A stretch of 64,000 bases of DNA from Streptomyces olivaceoviridis (GCF_014650115.1 NZ_BMUI01000004.1:405394-469393); one strand, 5' to 3'; counted from the first letter of the stretch, positions 8,592 to 17,726 are shown. Numbers and translations are program-made. Notes: generated by a model not told the origin, from the sequence alone.

Positions 8592-9719
8592 ATGCGTGTC
8601 GTCATCGTGACCGAATCCTTTCCCCCCGATGTGAACGGCGTGGCCCACTGCGCGCTCCAGACCGCCCGGCACCTCGTAGATCGCGGTCACCTCCCGCTCG
8701 TCGTCGCCCCCGCTCCCGCGCCCGGCAGCGGCCCGGACACGGACGCCCCGTGCCCGGTCGTCCGGATCCCCTCCCTCCCGCTCCCCGGCTACCCGCAGGT
8801 CCGCGTCGCCCTCCCCAGCCGGCGCCTCGCCGCCGCCCTCGTCGCGCACCGCCCCGACGTGGTCCACCTGGCCAGTCCCTTCGTCCTCGGCGTCCGCGGC
8901 ATGGCGGCCGCCGCCCGGCTCGGCATCCCCGCCGTCGCCGTCTACCAGACCGACCTGGCCGGCTACGCCCGTACCTACATGGGTGCCGGGGAGGCCGCGG
9001 CCTGGCGGCGGATCCGCTCCGTGCACGGCGCCGCCGACCGCACCCTGGCCCCCTCCAGCGCGGCCCAGTCCGACCTGGAGGAACACGGCATACCGCGGGT
9101 ACGGCTCTGGCCGCGCGGCGTGGACACCGCACGTTTCCGGCCACAGCGCCGCGACGAGGCGCTGCGCCGCGAACTGGCGCCGAACGGCGAACTGATCGTC
9201 GGCTACGTCGGCCGGCTCGCCCCGGAGAAGCACGTCGAACTGCTCTCCGGAGTCTGCGGGCTGGCCGGCGTGCGGGTCGTGGTCGTCGGCGACGGACCCA
9301 GCCAGGCCCACCTGACCGAGGCCCTGCCCGGCGCCGTCTTCCTCGGCCGTCGCACCGGCGACGAACTGGCCCGGATCTTCGCCTCGCTGGACCTGTTCGT
9401 GCACACCGGCCCCTTCGAGACGTTCTGCCAGACCGTCCAGGAGGCCATGGCCAGCGGTGTCCCGGTCGTGGCGCCGGCCGCCGGCGGCCCGCTCGACCTG
9501 GTCGACCACGGCCGTACCGGCCTGCTGGTCCCGCCGCGCGACGCCGCCGCCGTACAGGAGGCCGTCCGCGCCCTGGCCGCCGACCCCGCGCGGCGCGCCG
9601 CGTACGGCGCCACCGCCCGCGCGACGGTCGAGGGCCGTACCTGGGCCGCCGTCGGCGACCAGTTGATCGCGCACTACGACGACGTCCTCGCGAACCGGAA
9701 GACGGCGGTGGCGGCATGA
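8592..9719 (+). CDS. GT4 glycosyltransferase (MgtA/PimB-like)
   Basis: This 375-residue GT-B fold glycosyltransferase of family GT4 has N-terminal VIVTESFPPDVNGVAHCALQ, acceptor-side RPDVVHLASPFVLG, donor-side GYVGRLAPEKHVELL, and the nucleotide-sugar E-x7-E region FETFCQTVQEAMASGVPVVA. The overall pattern is closest to actinobacterial GDP-mannose-dependent mannosyltransferases MgtA/PimB prime, which act on lipid acceptors at the inner membrane. The donor and acceptor are inferred. It starts a three-gene operon with 4-bp overlaps (second GT4, then an SGNH hydrolase), pointing to a glycolipid or surface-glycan job. No clear Shine-Dalgarno precedes the ATG. Confidence 0.88.
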   Translation: MRVVIVTESFPPDVNGVAHCALQTARHLVDRGHLPLVVAPAPAPGSGPDTDAPCPVVRIPSLPLPGYPQVRVALPSRRLAAALVAHRPDVVHLASPFVLGVRGMAAAARLGIPAVAVYQTDLAGYARTYMGAGEAAAWRRIRSVHGAADRTLAPSSAAQSDLEEHGIPRVRLWPRGVDTARFRPQRRDEALRRELAPNGELIVGYVGRLAPEKHVELLSGVCGLAGVRVVVVGDGPSQAHLTEALPGAVFLGRRTGDELARIFASLDLFVHTGPFETFCQTVQEAMASGVPVVAPAAGGPLDLVDHGRTGLLVPPRDAAAVQEAVRALAADPARRAAYGATARATVEGRTWAAVGDQLIAHYDDVLANRKTAVAA

Positions 9720-10891
9720 GCGGGCAGTCCCTGCGCATCGTGCGCCTCGCGAACTTCGTCGCCCCCGCCTCCGGCGGCCTGCGCACCGCCCTGCGGGAAC
9801 TCGGCAAGGGCTTCCGGGCCGCGGGCCACGAACCGGTCCTGATCGTGCCCGGCGAACGGCACACCGACCGCGACACCGAGCAGGGCCGGGTCATCACCCT
9901 GCCCGGCCCGCCGCTGCCCGGCACCGGCGGCTACCGCGTCCTCACCGACAAGCGGCGCGTCGCCGCCCTCCTGGAGGAACTGGCCCCGGACCGCCTGGAG
10001 GTCTCCGACCGGACCACCCTGCGCTGGACCGGCCGCTGGGCCCGCCGCGCGCGCGTGCCCGCCGTGATGGTCTCCCACGAGACCGCCGACGGCGTGCTGC
10101 GGACCTGGGGCCTGCCCGAGCACCTGGCGCGGCACGCCGCCGACTCCCTCAACACCCGGACCGCGCACGTCTACTCGCGGGTCGTGTGCACCACCGAGTT
10201 CGCCGAGCGCGAGTTCGTACGCATCGGCGCGCGCAACGTCGTACGCGCCCCCCTGGGTGTCGACCTGATGGAACGGCATCCCGCGCTGCGCGACCCCGGG
10301 CTGCGTGACCGCTACGCGCGCGGGGACGAGGCGCTGCTCGTGATGGCGTCCCGGCTGTCCGTCGAGAAGCGCCCCGGCACGGCCCTGGACGCCCTGGAGG
10401 CGCTGTTGCGGCGCGGACGGCGGGCGGTGCTCGTGGTGGCCGGGGACGGGCCGCTGCGGGCCCGGCTGGAGCAGCGCGCCCGGGACCGGGGGCTCCCCGT
10501 GGCCTTCCTCGGGCACGTCTCCGACCGGACGGCCCTCGGCGGGCTCCAGGCGTCCGCCGACGTGTGCCTCGCGCCCGGGCCCGCCGAGACCTTCGGACTG
10601 GCCGCGCTGGAGGCCATGGCGTGCGGCACCCCCGTGGTCGCGAGCGCCTCCTCCGCGCTGCCCGAGGTGATCGGGTCGGCGGGGGCCACCGCGGCGGGCG
10701 GCGGAGAGGCGTTCGCGGACGCCGTGGAACTGCTGCTGGACCGCGCCGAGCCCGAGCGGCGGGAAGCGGCACGCGCGCGTGCGGAGTGCTTCGGCTGGGG
10801 AACCGCCGTGGAAGCCTTCCTGGCGGCCCACGACACGGAGGTGCTGCGCCACGCCGACGCCCGGCCCGCCGTACCGGAGGGTGTGGCATGA
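9716..10891 (+). CDS. GT4 glycosyltransferase, second of pair
   Basis: This 391-residue GT-B/GT4 enzyme starts at an ATG overlapping the previous stop (ATGA). Motifs: VRLANFVAPASGGLRTALRE at the N-terminus, APLGVDLMERHP, the donor-domain VMASRLSVEKRPGTALDALE, and AETFGLAALEAMACGTPVVA with the GT4 E-x7-E residues. It has similarity to actinobacterial mannosyl/glucosyl transferases of glycolipid pathways. Two successive GT4 enzymes in one transcript suggest sequential sugar addition. Substrate not determinable. Confidence 0.88.
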   Translation: MSGQSLRIVRLANFVAPASGGLRTALRELGKGFRAAGHEPVLIVPGERHTDRDTEQGRVITLPGPPLPGTGGYRVLTDKRRVAALLEELAPDRLEVSDRTTLRWTGRWARRARVPAVMVSHETADGVLRTWGLPEHLARHAADSLNTRTAHVYSRVVCTTEFAEREFVRIGARNVVRAPLGVDLMERHPALRDPGLRDRYARGDEALLVMASRLSVEKRPGTALDALEALLRRGRRAVLVVAGDGPLRARLEQRARDRGLPVAFLGHVSDRTALGGLQASADVCLAPGPAETFGLAALEAMACGTPVVASASSALPEVIGSAGATAAGGGEAFADAVELLLDRAEPERREAARARAECFGWGTAVEAFLAAHDTEVLRHADARPAVPEGVA

Positions 10892-12003
10892 GAGCCGGTG
10901 CCGCGGTGAAGCGGAGTGGCTCCGTCTGCGGCGGAGGGGGTGGCTCTGGAGCTGATGTCGCGACGCGGTGCGGCGGCTGCGTCTGTGGGGGAGGGGGTGG
11001 CTCGGGAGCCGGTGCCGCGGCGCAGCGGAGCGGCACCGTCCGCTTCGTCGCGCTCGGGGACTCGCTGACCGAGGGCGTGGGCGACCCGGCCGGTGCCGGA
11101 TGGCGGGGCTGGGCCGCGCTGCTGGCCGCTTCCCTCGCCGAGGACAGCGAGCGGGTGCGGTTCACCAACCTCGCGACGAGCGGGGCGCAGACCCGGGACG
11201 TGCTGGAGAGGCAGACGCCGGCCGCCCTGGAGCTGCGCCCCGACCTGGTGTCCGTGGTCGTCGGCGTCAACGACACGCTGCGCCGCACCTTCGACATCCA
11301 CGCTGTGGCCGCCCACCTCGACCAGGTCTACGGCTCCCTCACCCGGCAGGGCGCCACCCTGCTCACCGCCTGCCTGCCCGACCCCGGCGCCATGCTCCGG
11401 CTCCCGGGCGCCCTGGCCCGCCCGCTGGCCCGCCGGCAACGGGCGGTCAACGCGGTCGTCCACGCGCTGTCCGAGCGGTACGGCGCCGTCCACCTGCACG
11501 CGGCGGACGACGGCTGGATCAGCGACCGGAGCCTGTGGAGCGCGGACCGGCTGCACCCCGGCGAGCGCGGTCACCGGCGGTTCGCCGCCCGCTGCCACGC
11601 CCTGCTCGCCGAGACGGGCCGCGCGACCGGGGAACCTGTCTCGCCCGAGCCGGAGTTCCCCGCGCCGACCCGCACGGCGCGCCTGTGGTGGCTGGCCACG
11701 GCGGGGACCGGCTGGGTGCTCCGCCGCTGCAACGACCTGCTGCCGCAGCTGCTGTGCCTGGCCGCCGGCGAACTGCGCCACCGCGCCCGGGGCACCGGCG
11801 CCCGCCTGGACCACCGCGCGTCGGCAGCGGTGTCGGCAGCCCTGGCGGCCCTGCCGGAGACCTCCACCGAGGAGGCGGTCGCCCAGTGGCGCGGCAACGG
11901 GAGGGAGGCGGCCCTGGCGGAGGGGACGGCCGAGGTGGTGGGCCCTGAGGCGACGGGGGCCGTCGGGACGGCCGCCTCCACCGGGGCCGTTGCGGCCGGT
12001 TGA
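10888..12003 (+). CDS. SGNH/GDSL hydrolase with Gly-rich N-terminal extension
   Basis: This 371-residue protein carries an SGNH-hydrolase domain: block I FVALGDSLTEGVGDPAG with the catalytic Ser (about residue 57), block III VVGVNDTLRR and block V DRLHPGERGH with the Asp/His pair. No signal peptide is visible, so it is probably cytosolic. The ATG overlaps the stop of the upstream glycosyltransferase by 4 bases, so it may deacylate the same glycan or lipid. Oddity: the first 45 residues hold two copies of a CGGGGGSGA-type stretch, unlike the normal N-terminus of this family. The catalytic domain could begin at a later start, but none has a better ribosome site. Confidence 0.85.
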   Translation: MRAGAAVKRSGSVCGGGGGSGADVATRCGGCVCGGGGGSGAGAAAQRSGTVRFVALGDSLTEGVGDPAGAGWRGWAALLAASLAEDSERVRFTNLATSGAQTRDVLERQTPAALELRPDLVSVVVGVNDTLRRTFDIHAVAAHLDQVYGSLTRQGATLLTACLPDPGAMLRLPGALARPLARRQRAVNAVVHALSERYGAVHLHAADDGWISDRSLWSADRLHPGERGHRRFAARCHALLAETGRATGEPVSPEPEFPAPTRTARLWWLATAGTGWVLRRCNDLLPQLLCLAAGELRHRARGTGARLDHRASAAVSAALAALPETSTEEAVAQWRGNGREAALAEGTAEVVGPEATGAVGTAASTGAVAAG

Positions 12004-12146
12004 GGTGGGGCGGAGCAGCTTTCGGTGACATTCGGCGGGTGGGGCGGTGGGGCTGTTGCCGCGGAGGAGTCCCAACGCCGACCGGTGAACGCGCGGTACG
12101 TCCGACGAGGTGCCCCGGTCACCGCGGACGTCCCGGCCGTAGCGGC

Positions 12147-13016
12147 TCAGCGGCGCCGCACCGGTACGAACCGGACCGGGGTACCCGGGAGGGCCTGGGC
12201 GGCGGCCGGGAGGTCGGCGGCGCGGACCACCGCGATCACCGGGTAGCCGCCGGTGGTCGGGTGGTCCGCGAGGAAGACCACCGGGCGGCCGTCCGGCGGA
12301 ACCTGGACCGCGCCGAGAACCATGCCCTCGCTGGCGAGTTCACCGGTCCGGGCCCGCTCCAGCGCGGGCCCCTCGGTGCGCAGGCCGATGCGGTTGCTCG
12401 CCGAGGAGACCCGGTACGCGCGCGTGGTGAGGTCCCGGACCGACCGCGCCGTGAACCAGTCGTCGCGCGGGCCCGGTGTCACCCGGAGCACGAGCTCGGC
12501 CGGCGGACACGGCTGTGGCGCGCCGTCCACGCGCGCGGGAGGACCGGCCGGGGCGCCCAGCGGCAGGACCGTGCCGTCCGTGAGTGGTGCCGGACCGAGG
12601 CCGGACAGCAGGTCGGTGGCGCGGCTGCCGAGGACCGGCTCCACGGCGACACCGCCGCCGACCGCGACGTAGGCGCGCACGCCCGCCGTGGCCGCGCCCA
12701 CTTCCAGCAGTTCGCCCGCCGGCACCACGACCGGGGCGCCCCACGCGGCCGGGCGACCGCCCACCGTCACCGGGCAGGGCGCACCGCCGACCGCGACGGT
12801 CACCGTCGAACGCGGGCGCAGCGCACAGCCGTTGAGCGTGGTCTCCAGGACGGCGGCGTCCGGCGGATTGCCGACGAGCCGGTTCACCAGCGCCGCGGCG
12901 AGCGGGTCGAGCGTTCCGGAGCGGGGCACGCCCAGGTGCGCGTACCCCGGCCGCCCGCGGTCCTGCACGGTGGTCAGCGCCCCGGCGCGTACGACGACCA
13001 GCGCACGGTCGGTCAT
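12147..13016 (-). CDS. pxpC: 5-oxoprolinase subunit C (biotin-dependent carboxyltransferase-like)
   Basis: This 289-residue PxpC/KipA-family protein is the partner of PxpA and PxpB in the ATP-dependent opening of 5-oxoproline (pyroglutamate) to glutamate. Family hallmarks: TTVQDRGRPGYAHLGVPRSG near the N-terminus, the central AYVAVGGGVAVEPVLGSRA and VTPGPRDDWF, and C-terminal PVVFLADHPTTGGYPVIAVV. The start ATG (13016) overlaps the stop of a 54-codon ORF by 4 bases rather than following pxpB directly. It is the last gene of the pxp operon and faces the SGNH gene tail to tail. Confidence 0.92.
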   Translation of the reverse strand: MTDRALVVVRAGALTTVQDRGRPGYAHLGVPRSGTLDPLAAALVNRLVGNPPDAAVLETTLNGCALRPRSTVTVAVGGAPCPVTVGGRPAAWGAPVVVPAGELLEVGAATAGVRAYVAVGGGVAVEPVLGSRATDLLSGLGPAPLTDGTVLPLGAPAGPPARVDGAPQPCPPAELVLRVTPGPRDDWFTARSVRDLTTRAYRVSSASNRIGLRTEGPALERARTGELASEGMVLGAVQVPPDGRPVVFLADHPTTGGYPVIAVVRAADLPAAAQALPGTPVRFVPVRRR

Positions 13017-13177
13017 GGGGCCTCCCAGGTCACGGGTCCCGCCGGCACGAGCCACGCGCGCGCGTGGGCTTCCGTTCGCTGCCCGGTCACGTGGGTCTCC
13101 CGGGTGCGTACCGCTACCGGTGTAGCTGTTTCCCCGGCGCGCACCCGTGCCGGTGCGGCCCTCCGCCCCCCGCTCAT
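13013..13177 (-). CDS. 54-residue ORF bridging pxpB and pxpC
   Basis: A 54-codon ORF begins at an ATG overlapping the pxpB stop (ATGA, 13174-13177) and ends at a TGA overlapping the pxpC ATG (13013-13016). Both junctions are perfect 4-base overlaps. The protein starts MSGGRRAAPARVRAGETATP and ends LVPAGPVTWEAP, is Arg/Ala-rich and resembles nothing I know. It may serve only to carry ribosomes from pxpB to pxpC, or be a remnant of a longer subunit terminus. It contains the palindrome CCACGCGCGCGCGTGG. Confidence 0.5.
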   Translation of the reverse strand: MSGGRRAAPARVRAGETATPVAVRTRETHVTGQRTEAHARAWLVPAGPVTWEAP

Positions 13178-13791
13178 GCGCCCTCCACCGGCACGAACCG
13201 TACGCGCGTGCCCGGCTCCCACAGGGCCGCCGGGACGCGTGCCGGGTCCCACAACACCGTGTCCGTCGTGCCGATCAGTTGCCAGCCACCGGGCGAGGAG
13301 CGCGGGTAGACGCCGGTGTACGGGCCGGCCAGGGCCACGGCGCCGGCCGGAACCGCCGTGCGCGGGGTGGCGCGGCGCGGGACGTGGTAGCGCTCCGGGA
13401 GCCCGGTGAGATAGCCGAAGCCGGGCACGAAGCCGCAGAAGGCCACCGTGAACTCGGTGCCGGCGTGCACGCGGGCCACCTCCCGTTCCGGCACCCGCCA
13501 GTGCGCGGCGACCGCCGCCAGGTCCGGGCCGTCGTACCGCACGGGCAGTTCGATCAGCTCGCGCGCGTGGGCAGGCGCCTCCAGCACCCGTGTGCCGGTC
13601 AGTTCCGCCGCCCAGCGGGCCGGCTCGGCCAGCCCGTCGAGCAGGACCGTACGGGCCGCCGGCACGATCTCGCGCACGGTGAGCGCGCCGTCCGCGCGGC
13701 GCCGCAGCAACTCCGCGTGCAGGGCCTGCGCCTCCTCCCCGGAGGCCACCTCGACGAGCAGCGCGTCGTCCCCGACGGCAAGCGCCCTCAC
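13174..13791 (-). CDS. pxpB: 5-oxoprolinase subunit B
   Basis: This 205-residue PxpB/KipI-family protein matches by VHAGTEFTVAFCGFVPGFGY followed by LTGLPERYHVPRR, and C-terminal GVYPRSSPGGWQLIGTTD, the strongest signatures of the family. It forms the 5-oxoprolinase complex with PxpA and PxpC. The GTG start overlaps the pxpA stop (GTGA). KipI in Bacillus also inhibits sporulation kinase KinA, but nothing here suggests that role beyond homology. Confidence 0.92.
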   Translation of the reverse strand: MRALAVGDDALLVEVASGEEAQALHAELLRRRADGALTVREIVPAARTVLLDGLAEPARWAAELTGTRVLEAPAHARELIELPVRYDGPDLAAVAAHWRVPEREVARVHAGTEFTVAFCGFVPGFGYLTGLPERYHVPRRATPRTAVPAGAVALAGPYTGVYPRSSPGGWQLIGTTDTVLWDPARVPAALWEPGTRVRFVPVEGA

Positions 13792-14546
13792 GCGAACGCC
13801 TCCACCCGCACGCCCGCCGCCGCCAGCCGTTCCCGCACCCGCCGGGCCAGGCCGACCGCGCCCGGCGTGTCGCCGTGCAGGCACAGCGACCGGGCGCGCA
13901 CCTGGATCCGCGCGCCGGAGTGCGCGAGGACCGCACCGGAGCGCGCGAGGCTCACCGAGCGCTCCACGACGTCGTCCGGGTCGGTCACCACGGCACCCTC
14001 GTGGCCGCGCGGGACGAGCGTGCCCTCGTCGGTGTACGCGCGGTCCGCGAAGGCCTCCGTGACGGCCGGCAGGCCCGCCTCGGCCGCCAGCTCCAGGAAC
14101 CGCGAGCCGGGCAGGCCCAGTACCGGCAGCGAGGCGTCCGCCAGGCGCACGCCCTCGATCACCGCGCGGGCCTGCTCCTCGTCGTGCACGACCCGGTTGT
14201 AGAGGGCGCCGTGCGGTTTGACGTACGCCACGCGCGCGCCCGCGGCCCGCGCGAACACCTCCAGGGCGCCGATCTGGTAGGCCACTTCGGCCGCCAGCTC
14301 GGCGGGCGGCACATCCATCGCGCGCCGTCCGAAACCGGCCAGGTCCCGGTAGGAGACCTGCGCGCCGATCGTCACCCCGCGCTCGGCCGCCCGTTCGCAC
14401 ACCCGGCGCATGGTGGCAGCGTCCCCGGCGTGGAAGCCGCAGGCCACGTTGGCGCTGGTGACGACGGACAGGAGTTGTTCGTCGTCGGTCAGCCGCCAGC
14501 GGCCGAAGCCCTCGCCCAGGTCGGCGTTCAGATCGATCGCGGTCAT
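13788..14546 (-). CDS. pxpA: 5-oxoprolinase subunit A (LamB/YcsF family)
   Basis: This 252-residue protein of the LamB/YcsF family opens with MTAIDLNADLGEGFG and has SANVACGFHAGD, IGAQVSYRDLAGFGRRAMDV and VKPHGALYN, all diagnostic. It is the catalytic core of the PxpABC 5-oxoprolinase, which recycles spontaneously formed pyroglutamate. It lies 69 bases downstream of the DUF1445 gene and is coupled to pxpB. The operon order transporter, DUF1445, A, B, C suggests uptake and assimilation of 5-oxoproline or a related lactam acid. Confidence 0.94.
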   Translation of the reverse strand: MTAIDLNADLGEGFGRWRLTDDEQLLSVVTSANVACGFHAGDAATMRRVCERAAERGVTIGAQVSYRDLAGFGRRAMDVPPAELAAEVAYQIGALEVFARAAGARVAYVKPHGALYNRVVHDEEQARAVIEGVRLADASLPVLGLPGSRFLELAAEAGLPAVTEAFADRAYTDEGTLVPRGHEGAVVTDPDDVVERSVSLARSGAVLAHSGARIQVRARSLCLHGDTPGAVGLARRVRERLAAAGVRVEAFA

Positions 14547-14615
14547 GGTGTTCTCGCGTCTCCGGTTGTCGTGGACTTCTCTTGTGCGCGGTTTCGGGCT
14601 CCGGTACGACCGGGC

Positions 14616-15455
14616 TCAGTCGACGCCGACCAGCCGGTACTGCTCGTCCCGTGCGTCGGTCAGGAACATCTGGCCCGGCGCGTGGGTGATCGCGAACGGC
14701 GGCCGGGAGGCCATCACCGCCGCCTGCGGGGTCACCCCGCAGGCCCAGAACACCGGGATGTCGCCGTCGGCGACGGTCACCGGGTCGCCGAAGTCGGGCC
14801 GGGAGAGGTCCTCGATGCCGAGGGCCGCCGGGTCCCCGCAGTGCACCGGACCGCCGTGCACGGCCGGCAGCAGGCTGCTCTCCCGGATCGCCGCGCCCAG
14901 ATGCTCGGGCGGCACCGGCCGCATGGAGACCACCATCGGCCCGCGCAGCCGGCCCGCCTCCCGGCAGGCCCGGCTGGTCACGTACATCGGCACGTTCCGG
15001 CCCTGCTCGACGTGCCGGATCGGCACGCCCGCGCGGGCCAGCGCCCACTCGAAGGTGAAGCTGCACCCGAGCAGGAACGACACCAGGTCGTCCCGCCAGT
15101 AGGCGCGTGCGTCCGTGGGTTCGTCGACCAGCTCGCCGTCCTGCCACACCCGGTAGCGCGGCAGGTCGGTGCGCAGGTCGGCGCCCTCGGCGAGGACGGT
15201 CGTCGGGGAACCGGCGTCCGTGACGTCGAGCACGGGGCACGGCTTGGGGTTGCGCTGGCAGAACAGCAGCATGTCGTAGGCCCAGTCGGTGGGCACCGCG
15301 ATCAGGTTGGCCTGTGTGTGGCCCGCCGCGACCCCGGCGGTCGGCCCGGCCAGGCCGTCGCGGAAGCGGGCCCGCGCGGTGTGCGGGCTCCACGCGTGCG
15401 CGTGCGCGTCGACGGTGGTGACGGGCCGGTCCCCGGTACGGTTCACCCGCGTCAC
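14616..15455 (-). CDS. DUF1445 putative hydro-lyase (D-glutamate cyclase-like)
   Basis: This 279-residue protein of the DUF1445/UPF0317 family carries [53 protein letters not shown], and [20 protein letters not shown] with [10 protein letters not shown]. Family members are annotated as hydro-lyases, and mammalian relatives are D-glutamate cyclases that convert D-glutamate to 5-oxo-D-proline. The operon places it directly before pxpABC, so an L/D-5-oxoproline or D-glutamate connection is plausible. The GTG start overlaps the stop of the MFS transporter (GTGA). Confidence 0.88.
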   Translation of the reverse strand: MTRVNRTGDRPVTTVDAHAHAWSPHTARARFRDGLAGPTAGVAAGHTQANLIAVPTDWAYDMLLFCQRNPKPCPVLDVTDAGSPTTVLAEGADLRTDLPRYRVWQDGELVDEPTDARAYWRDDLVSFLLGCSFTFEWALARAGVPIRHVEQGRNVPMYVTSRACREAGRLRGPMVVSMRPVPPEHLGAAIRESSLLPAVHGGPVHCGDPAALGIEDLSRPDFGDPVTVADGDIPVFWACGVTPQAAVMASRPPFAITHAPGQMFLTDARDEQYRLVGVD

Positions 15456-16777
15456 GCCAGCTCCTTCCCGCGCGTCTCCGGCAGCCCGAGCAGCGCCAGC
15501 GCCGCGAGGCCGTAGCCGATCGCGCCGAAGACCAGCGCCCCGCCGACGCCCCAGCTGTCCGCCAGGAAGCCCACCAGCGTCGGGAACACCGCGCCCACCG
15601 CGCGGCCCGTGTTGTACGTGAAGCCCTGCCCGGTGCCGCGTACCGCCGTCGGGTACAGCTCGCTCAAGTAGGAGCCGAAGCCGCTGAAGATGGCCGACAT
15701 GCAGAAGCCGAGCGGGAAACCGAGCACCAGCAGCAGGGTGTTGGCGCCGTGCGGGATGTTCGTGTACGCCAGGATGCACACCGCCGACAGCAGCGCGAAC
15801 AGCCAGATGTTGTTCCGCCGGCCGAGCCGGTCGGTGAGGTGGCCGCCGGTCAGGTAGCCGAGGAAGGCGCCGGAGATCAGGAAGGCCAGATAGCCGCCGG
15901 TGCCGACGACCGACAGACCGCGGTCGGACTTCAGGTACGTCGGCACCCAGGTCGCCAGCGTGTAGTAGCCGCCCTGCACGCCCGTGGACAGGAGGCTCGC
16001 GAAGACCGTGGTGCGCAGCAGGCCGGGGGCGCCGTCCCGGCCGGCCGGCCGGAAGATCGCGGCGAACGAGCCCCGGCGCGGGTCCTGTTCACGGGCCGCC
16101 GTCGCCGTGGGGGCGTCGTGCACCGAGCGGCGCAGCCAGACCACGAGCAGCGCCGGCAGCGCGCCGGTCCAGAACATCACCCGCCAGGCGAGGTCGTCGC
16201 CGGCGAAGGAGAACACCAGCGTGTAGACGACCGCAGCCAGTCCCCAGCCGACCGCCCAGGAGCTCTGGATCGCGCCGAGCGTACGGCCCCGGTGGCGCGC
16301 GCTCGCGTACTCGGCGACCAGGATCGCGCCGACCGCCCACTCGCCGCCGAAGCCGAGGCCCTGGAGGGCGCGGAAGACCAGCAGGGTCTCGTAGGTGGGC
16401 GCGAAGCCGCAGGCGACGGTGAAGACGGCGTAGGTGACCACCGTGATCATCAGGGCCCGGACACGGCCCACCCGGTCCGCGATCACGCCGGCGGCGGCGC
16501 CGCCGACCGCCGAGACCACCAAGGTGACGGTGGTGAACAGGCCGGTCTGGCCGCTGCTGAGGCCGAAGTACGCCGAGAGCGCCACCATGCTCAGCGGCAG
16601 GGTGAAGTAGTCGTACGAATCCAGGGCATATCCGCCGAAAGCACCGGCGAACGCGCGCCGGCCGCGCGGGCCGAGGGCGCGCAGCCAGGCGAACGCGCCG
16701 TCCTCGGCGCCGTGTTCGGCCGGTGCCGCGCGGACGTCGGTGGAGGGCGCGGACCGGGGTGGTGGGGTCGTGCTCAT
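15452..16777 (-). CDS. MFS transporter (sugar/acid:H+ symporter type)
   Basis: This 441-residue MFS permease has 12 predicted membrane segments. MFS signatures are present: [13 protein letters not shown] in the loop 2-3 motif and [10 protein letters not shown] in the second half, plus [20 protein letters not shown] of the SHS/AAHS-type acid transporters. It heads the operon with DUF1445 and pxpABC, so its likely cargo is 5-oxoproline or a related small carboxylate, which is inferred. The ATG has a GAGGTG ribosome site, and the intergenic region to the divergent GntR gene carries a perfect palindrome. Confidence 0.88.
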   Translation of the reverse strand: MSTTPPPRSAPSTDVRAAPAEHGAEDGAFAWLRALGPRGRRAFAGAFGGYALDSYDYFTLPLSMVALSAYFGLSSGQTGLFTTVTLVVSAVGGAAAGVIADRVGRVRALMITVVTYAVFTVACGFAPTYETLLVFRALQGLGFGGEWAVGAILVAEYASARHRGRTLGAIQSSWAVGWGLAAVVYTLVFSFAGDDLAWRVMFWTGALPALLVVWLRRSVHDAPTATAAREQDPRRGSFAAIFRPAGRDGAPGLLRTTVFASLLSTGVQGGYYTLATWVPTYLKSDRGLSVVGTGGYLAFLISGAFLGYLTGGHLTDRLGRRNNIWLFALLSAVCILAYTNIPHGANTLLLVLGFPLGFCMSAIFSGFGSYLSELYPTAVRGTGQGFTYNTGRAVGAVFPTLVGFLADSWGVGGALVFGAIGYGLAALALLGLPETRGKELA

Positions 16778-16838
16778 GGGCACCTCGCAGACGAGGGACG
16801 GAGGGTGCTGGGAAGTGAGCCGTGCGGAGCACCGTAGA

Positions 16839-16855
16839 GGATCGTTCAACGATCC
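16839..16855. promoter_or_regulatory. 17-bp palindromic operator candidate for the GntR regulator
   Basis: GGATCGTT-C-AACGATCC is a perfect 8-bp inverted repeat around one central base, 62 bases before the MFS start and 50 before the GntR start. The AT-rich centre and divergent layout fit a FadR/GntR-type operator repressing both the pxp operon and itself. Confidence 0.65.
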
Positions 16856-16904
16856 TTCAATACCCGTGTTGTTTCGTCCTGGTGTCTGCGATTGAATTCC
16901 GGGC

Positions 16905-17606
16905 ATGGCAGAGGAGCTGACGGGACTGGCCGGCGACCGGGTCCTCCTGGGGCGCACGAGCACCGCGGAGCGCGTTTCGGACATCCTCAGAAGCCGCATC
17001 TCCGAGGGCTACTTCCCGCCCGGCACCCGGCTGTCCGAGGACAGCATCGGCGGGGCGCTCGGCGTCTCCCGCAACACCCTGCGCGAGGCGTTCCGGCTGC
17101 TCACCCACGAGCGCCTGCTGATCCACGAACTCAACCGGGGCGTGTTCGTCCGGGTCCTGACCGTCGAGGACGTGGAGGACATCTACCGCACGCGCTCCCT
17201 CGTCGAGTGCGCCGTCGTCCGCGGACTGGGCGAACCGCCGTACCGGCTGGACGGGCTGATCTCGGCGGTCGAGGAGGGGCGCGCGGCGTCCGCGGAGAAT
17301 GACTGGAAGGGGCTGGGTACGGCCAACATCCACTTCCACCGGGAACTGGTCGCCCTCGCCGGCAGCGAACGCACCGACGAGCTGATGCGCAGCGTCTTCG
17401 CCGAGCTGCGCCTGGCCTTCCACGTCGTGGACGACCCGCGCCGGCTGCACGAGCCGTACCTCGCCCGCAACGCCCAGATCCTCCAGGCGCTCCAGGGCGG
17501 CGACCGGCACGGCGCCGAACGGCTCCTGGAGACCTATCTGGCGGACTCGCTGGAACGGGTGGTGGAGGTGTACCGGCGCAGGGTGGGCGAGGAAGGCGCC
17601 CCGTAA
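16905..17606 (+). CDS. GntR-family regulator (FCD/FadR subfamily)
   Basis: This 233-residue regulator has the N-terminal winged helix at about residues 20-85 (LRSRISEGYFPPGTRLSEDS, then GGALGVSRNTLREAFRLLTH). An all-helical FCD effector domain follows, with the metal-ligand pattern IHFHRELVALAGSERTDELM. It is divergent from the MFS-DUF1445-pxpABC operon and is its probable repressor through the palindrome at 16839-16855. The effector is likely 5-oxoproline or a downstream acid, by context only. No strong ribosome site precedes the ATG. Confidence 0.9.
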   Translation: MAEELTGLAGDRVLLGRTSTAERVSDILRSRISEGYFPPGTRLSEDSIGGALGVSRNTLREAFRLLTHERLLIHELNRGVFVRVLTVEDVEDIYRTRSLVECAVVRGLGEPPYRLDGLISAVEEGRAASAENDWKGLGTANIHFHRELVALAGSERTDELMRSVFAELRLAFHVVDDPRRLHEPYLARNAQILQALQGGDRHGAERLLETYLADSLERVVEVYRRRVGEEGAP

Positions 17607-17695
17607 GGGCACGGGGAACCGCGCGACCGGCCCCGGGCGGTCCGCGCCCGGAGACGACCCGCAGCGGTGCCGGCCGGACCGGCGGGACCGCTCGT

Positions 17696-17726
17696 TTGGG
17701 TCGATGTCAGACCCAGGACCTAGTCT
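17696..17726 (+). promoter_or_regulatory. promoter for leaderless kleisin-like gene
   Basis: TTGGGT (17696-17701) and TAGTCT (17721-17726), spaced 19 bases, precede the GTG at 17734 by only 7 bases, placing the expected transcript start at or near the start codon. No Shine-Dalgarno is present. This fits a leaderless mRNA, which is common in Streptomyces. Confidence 0.5.
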
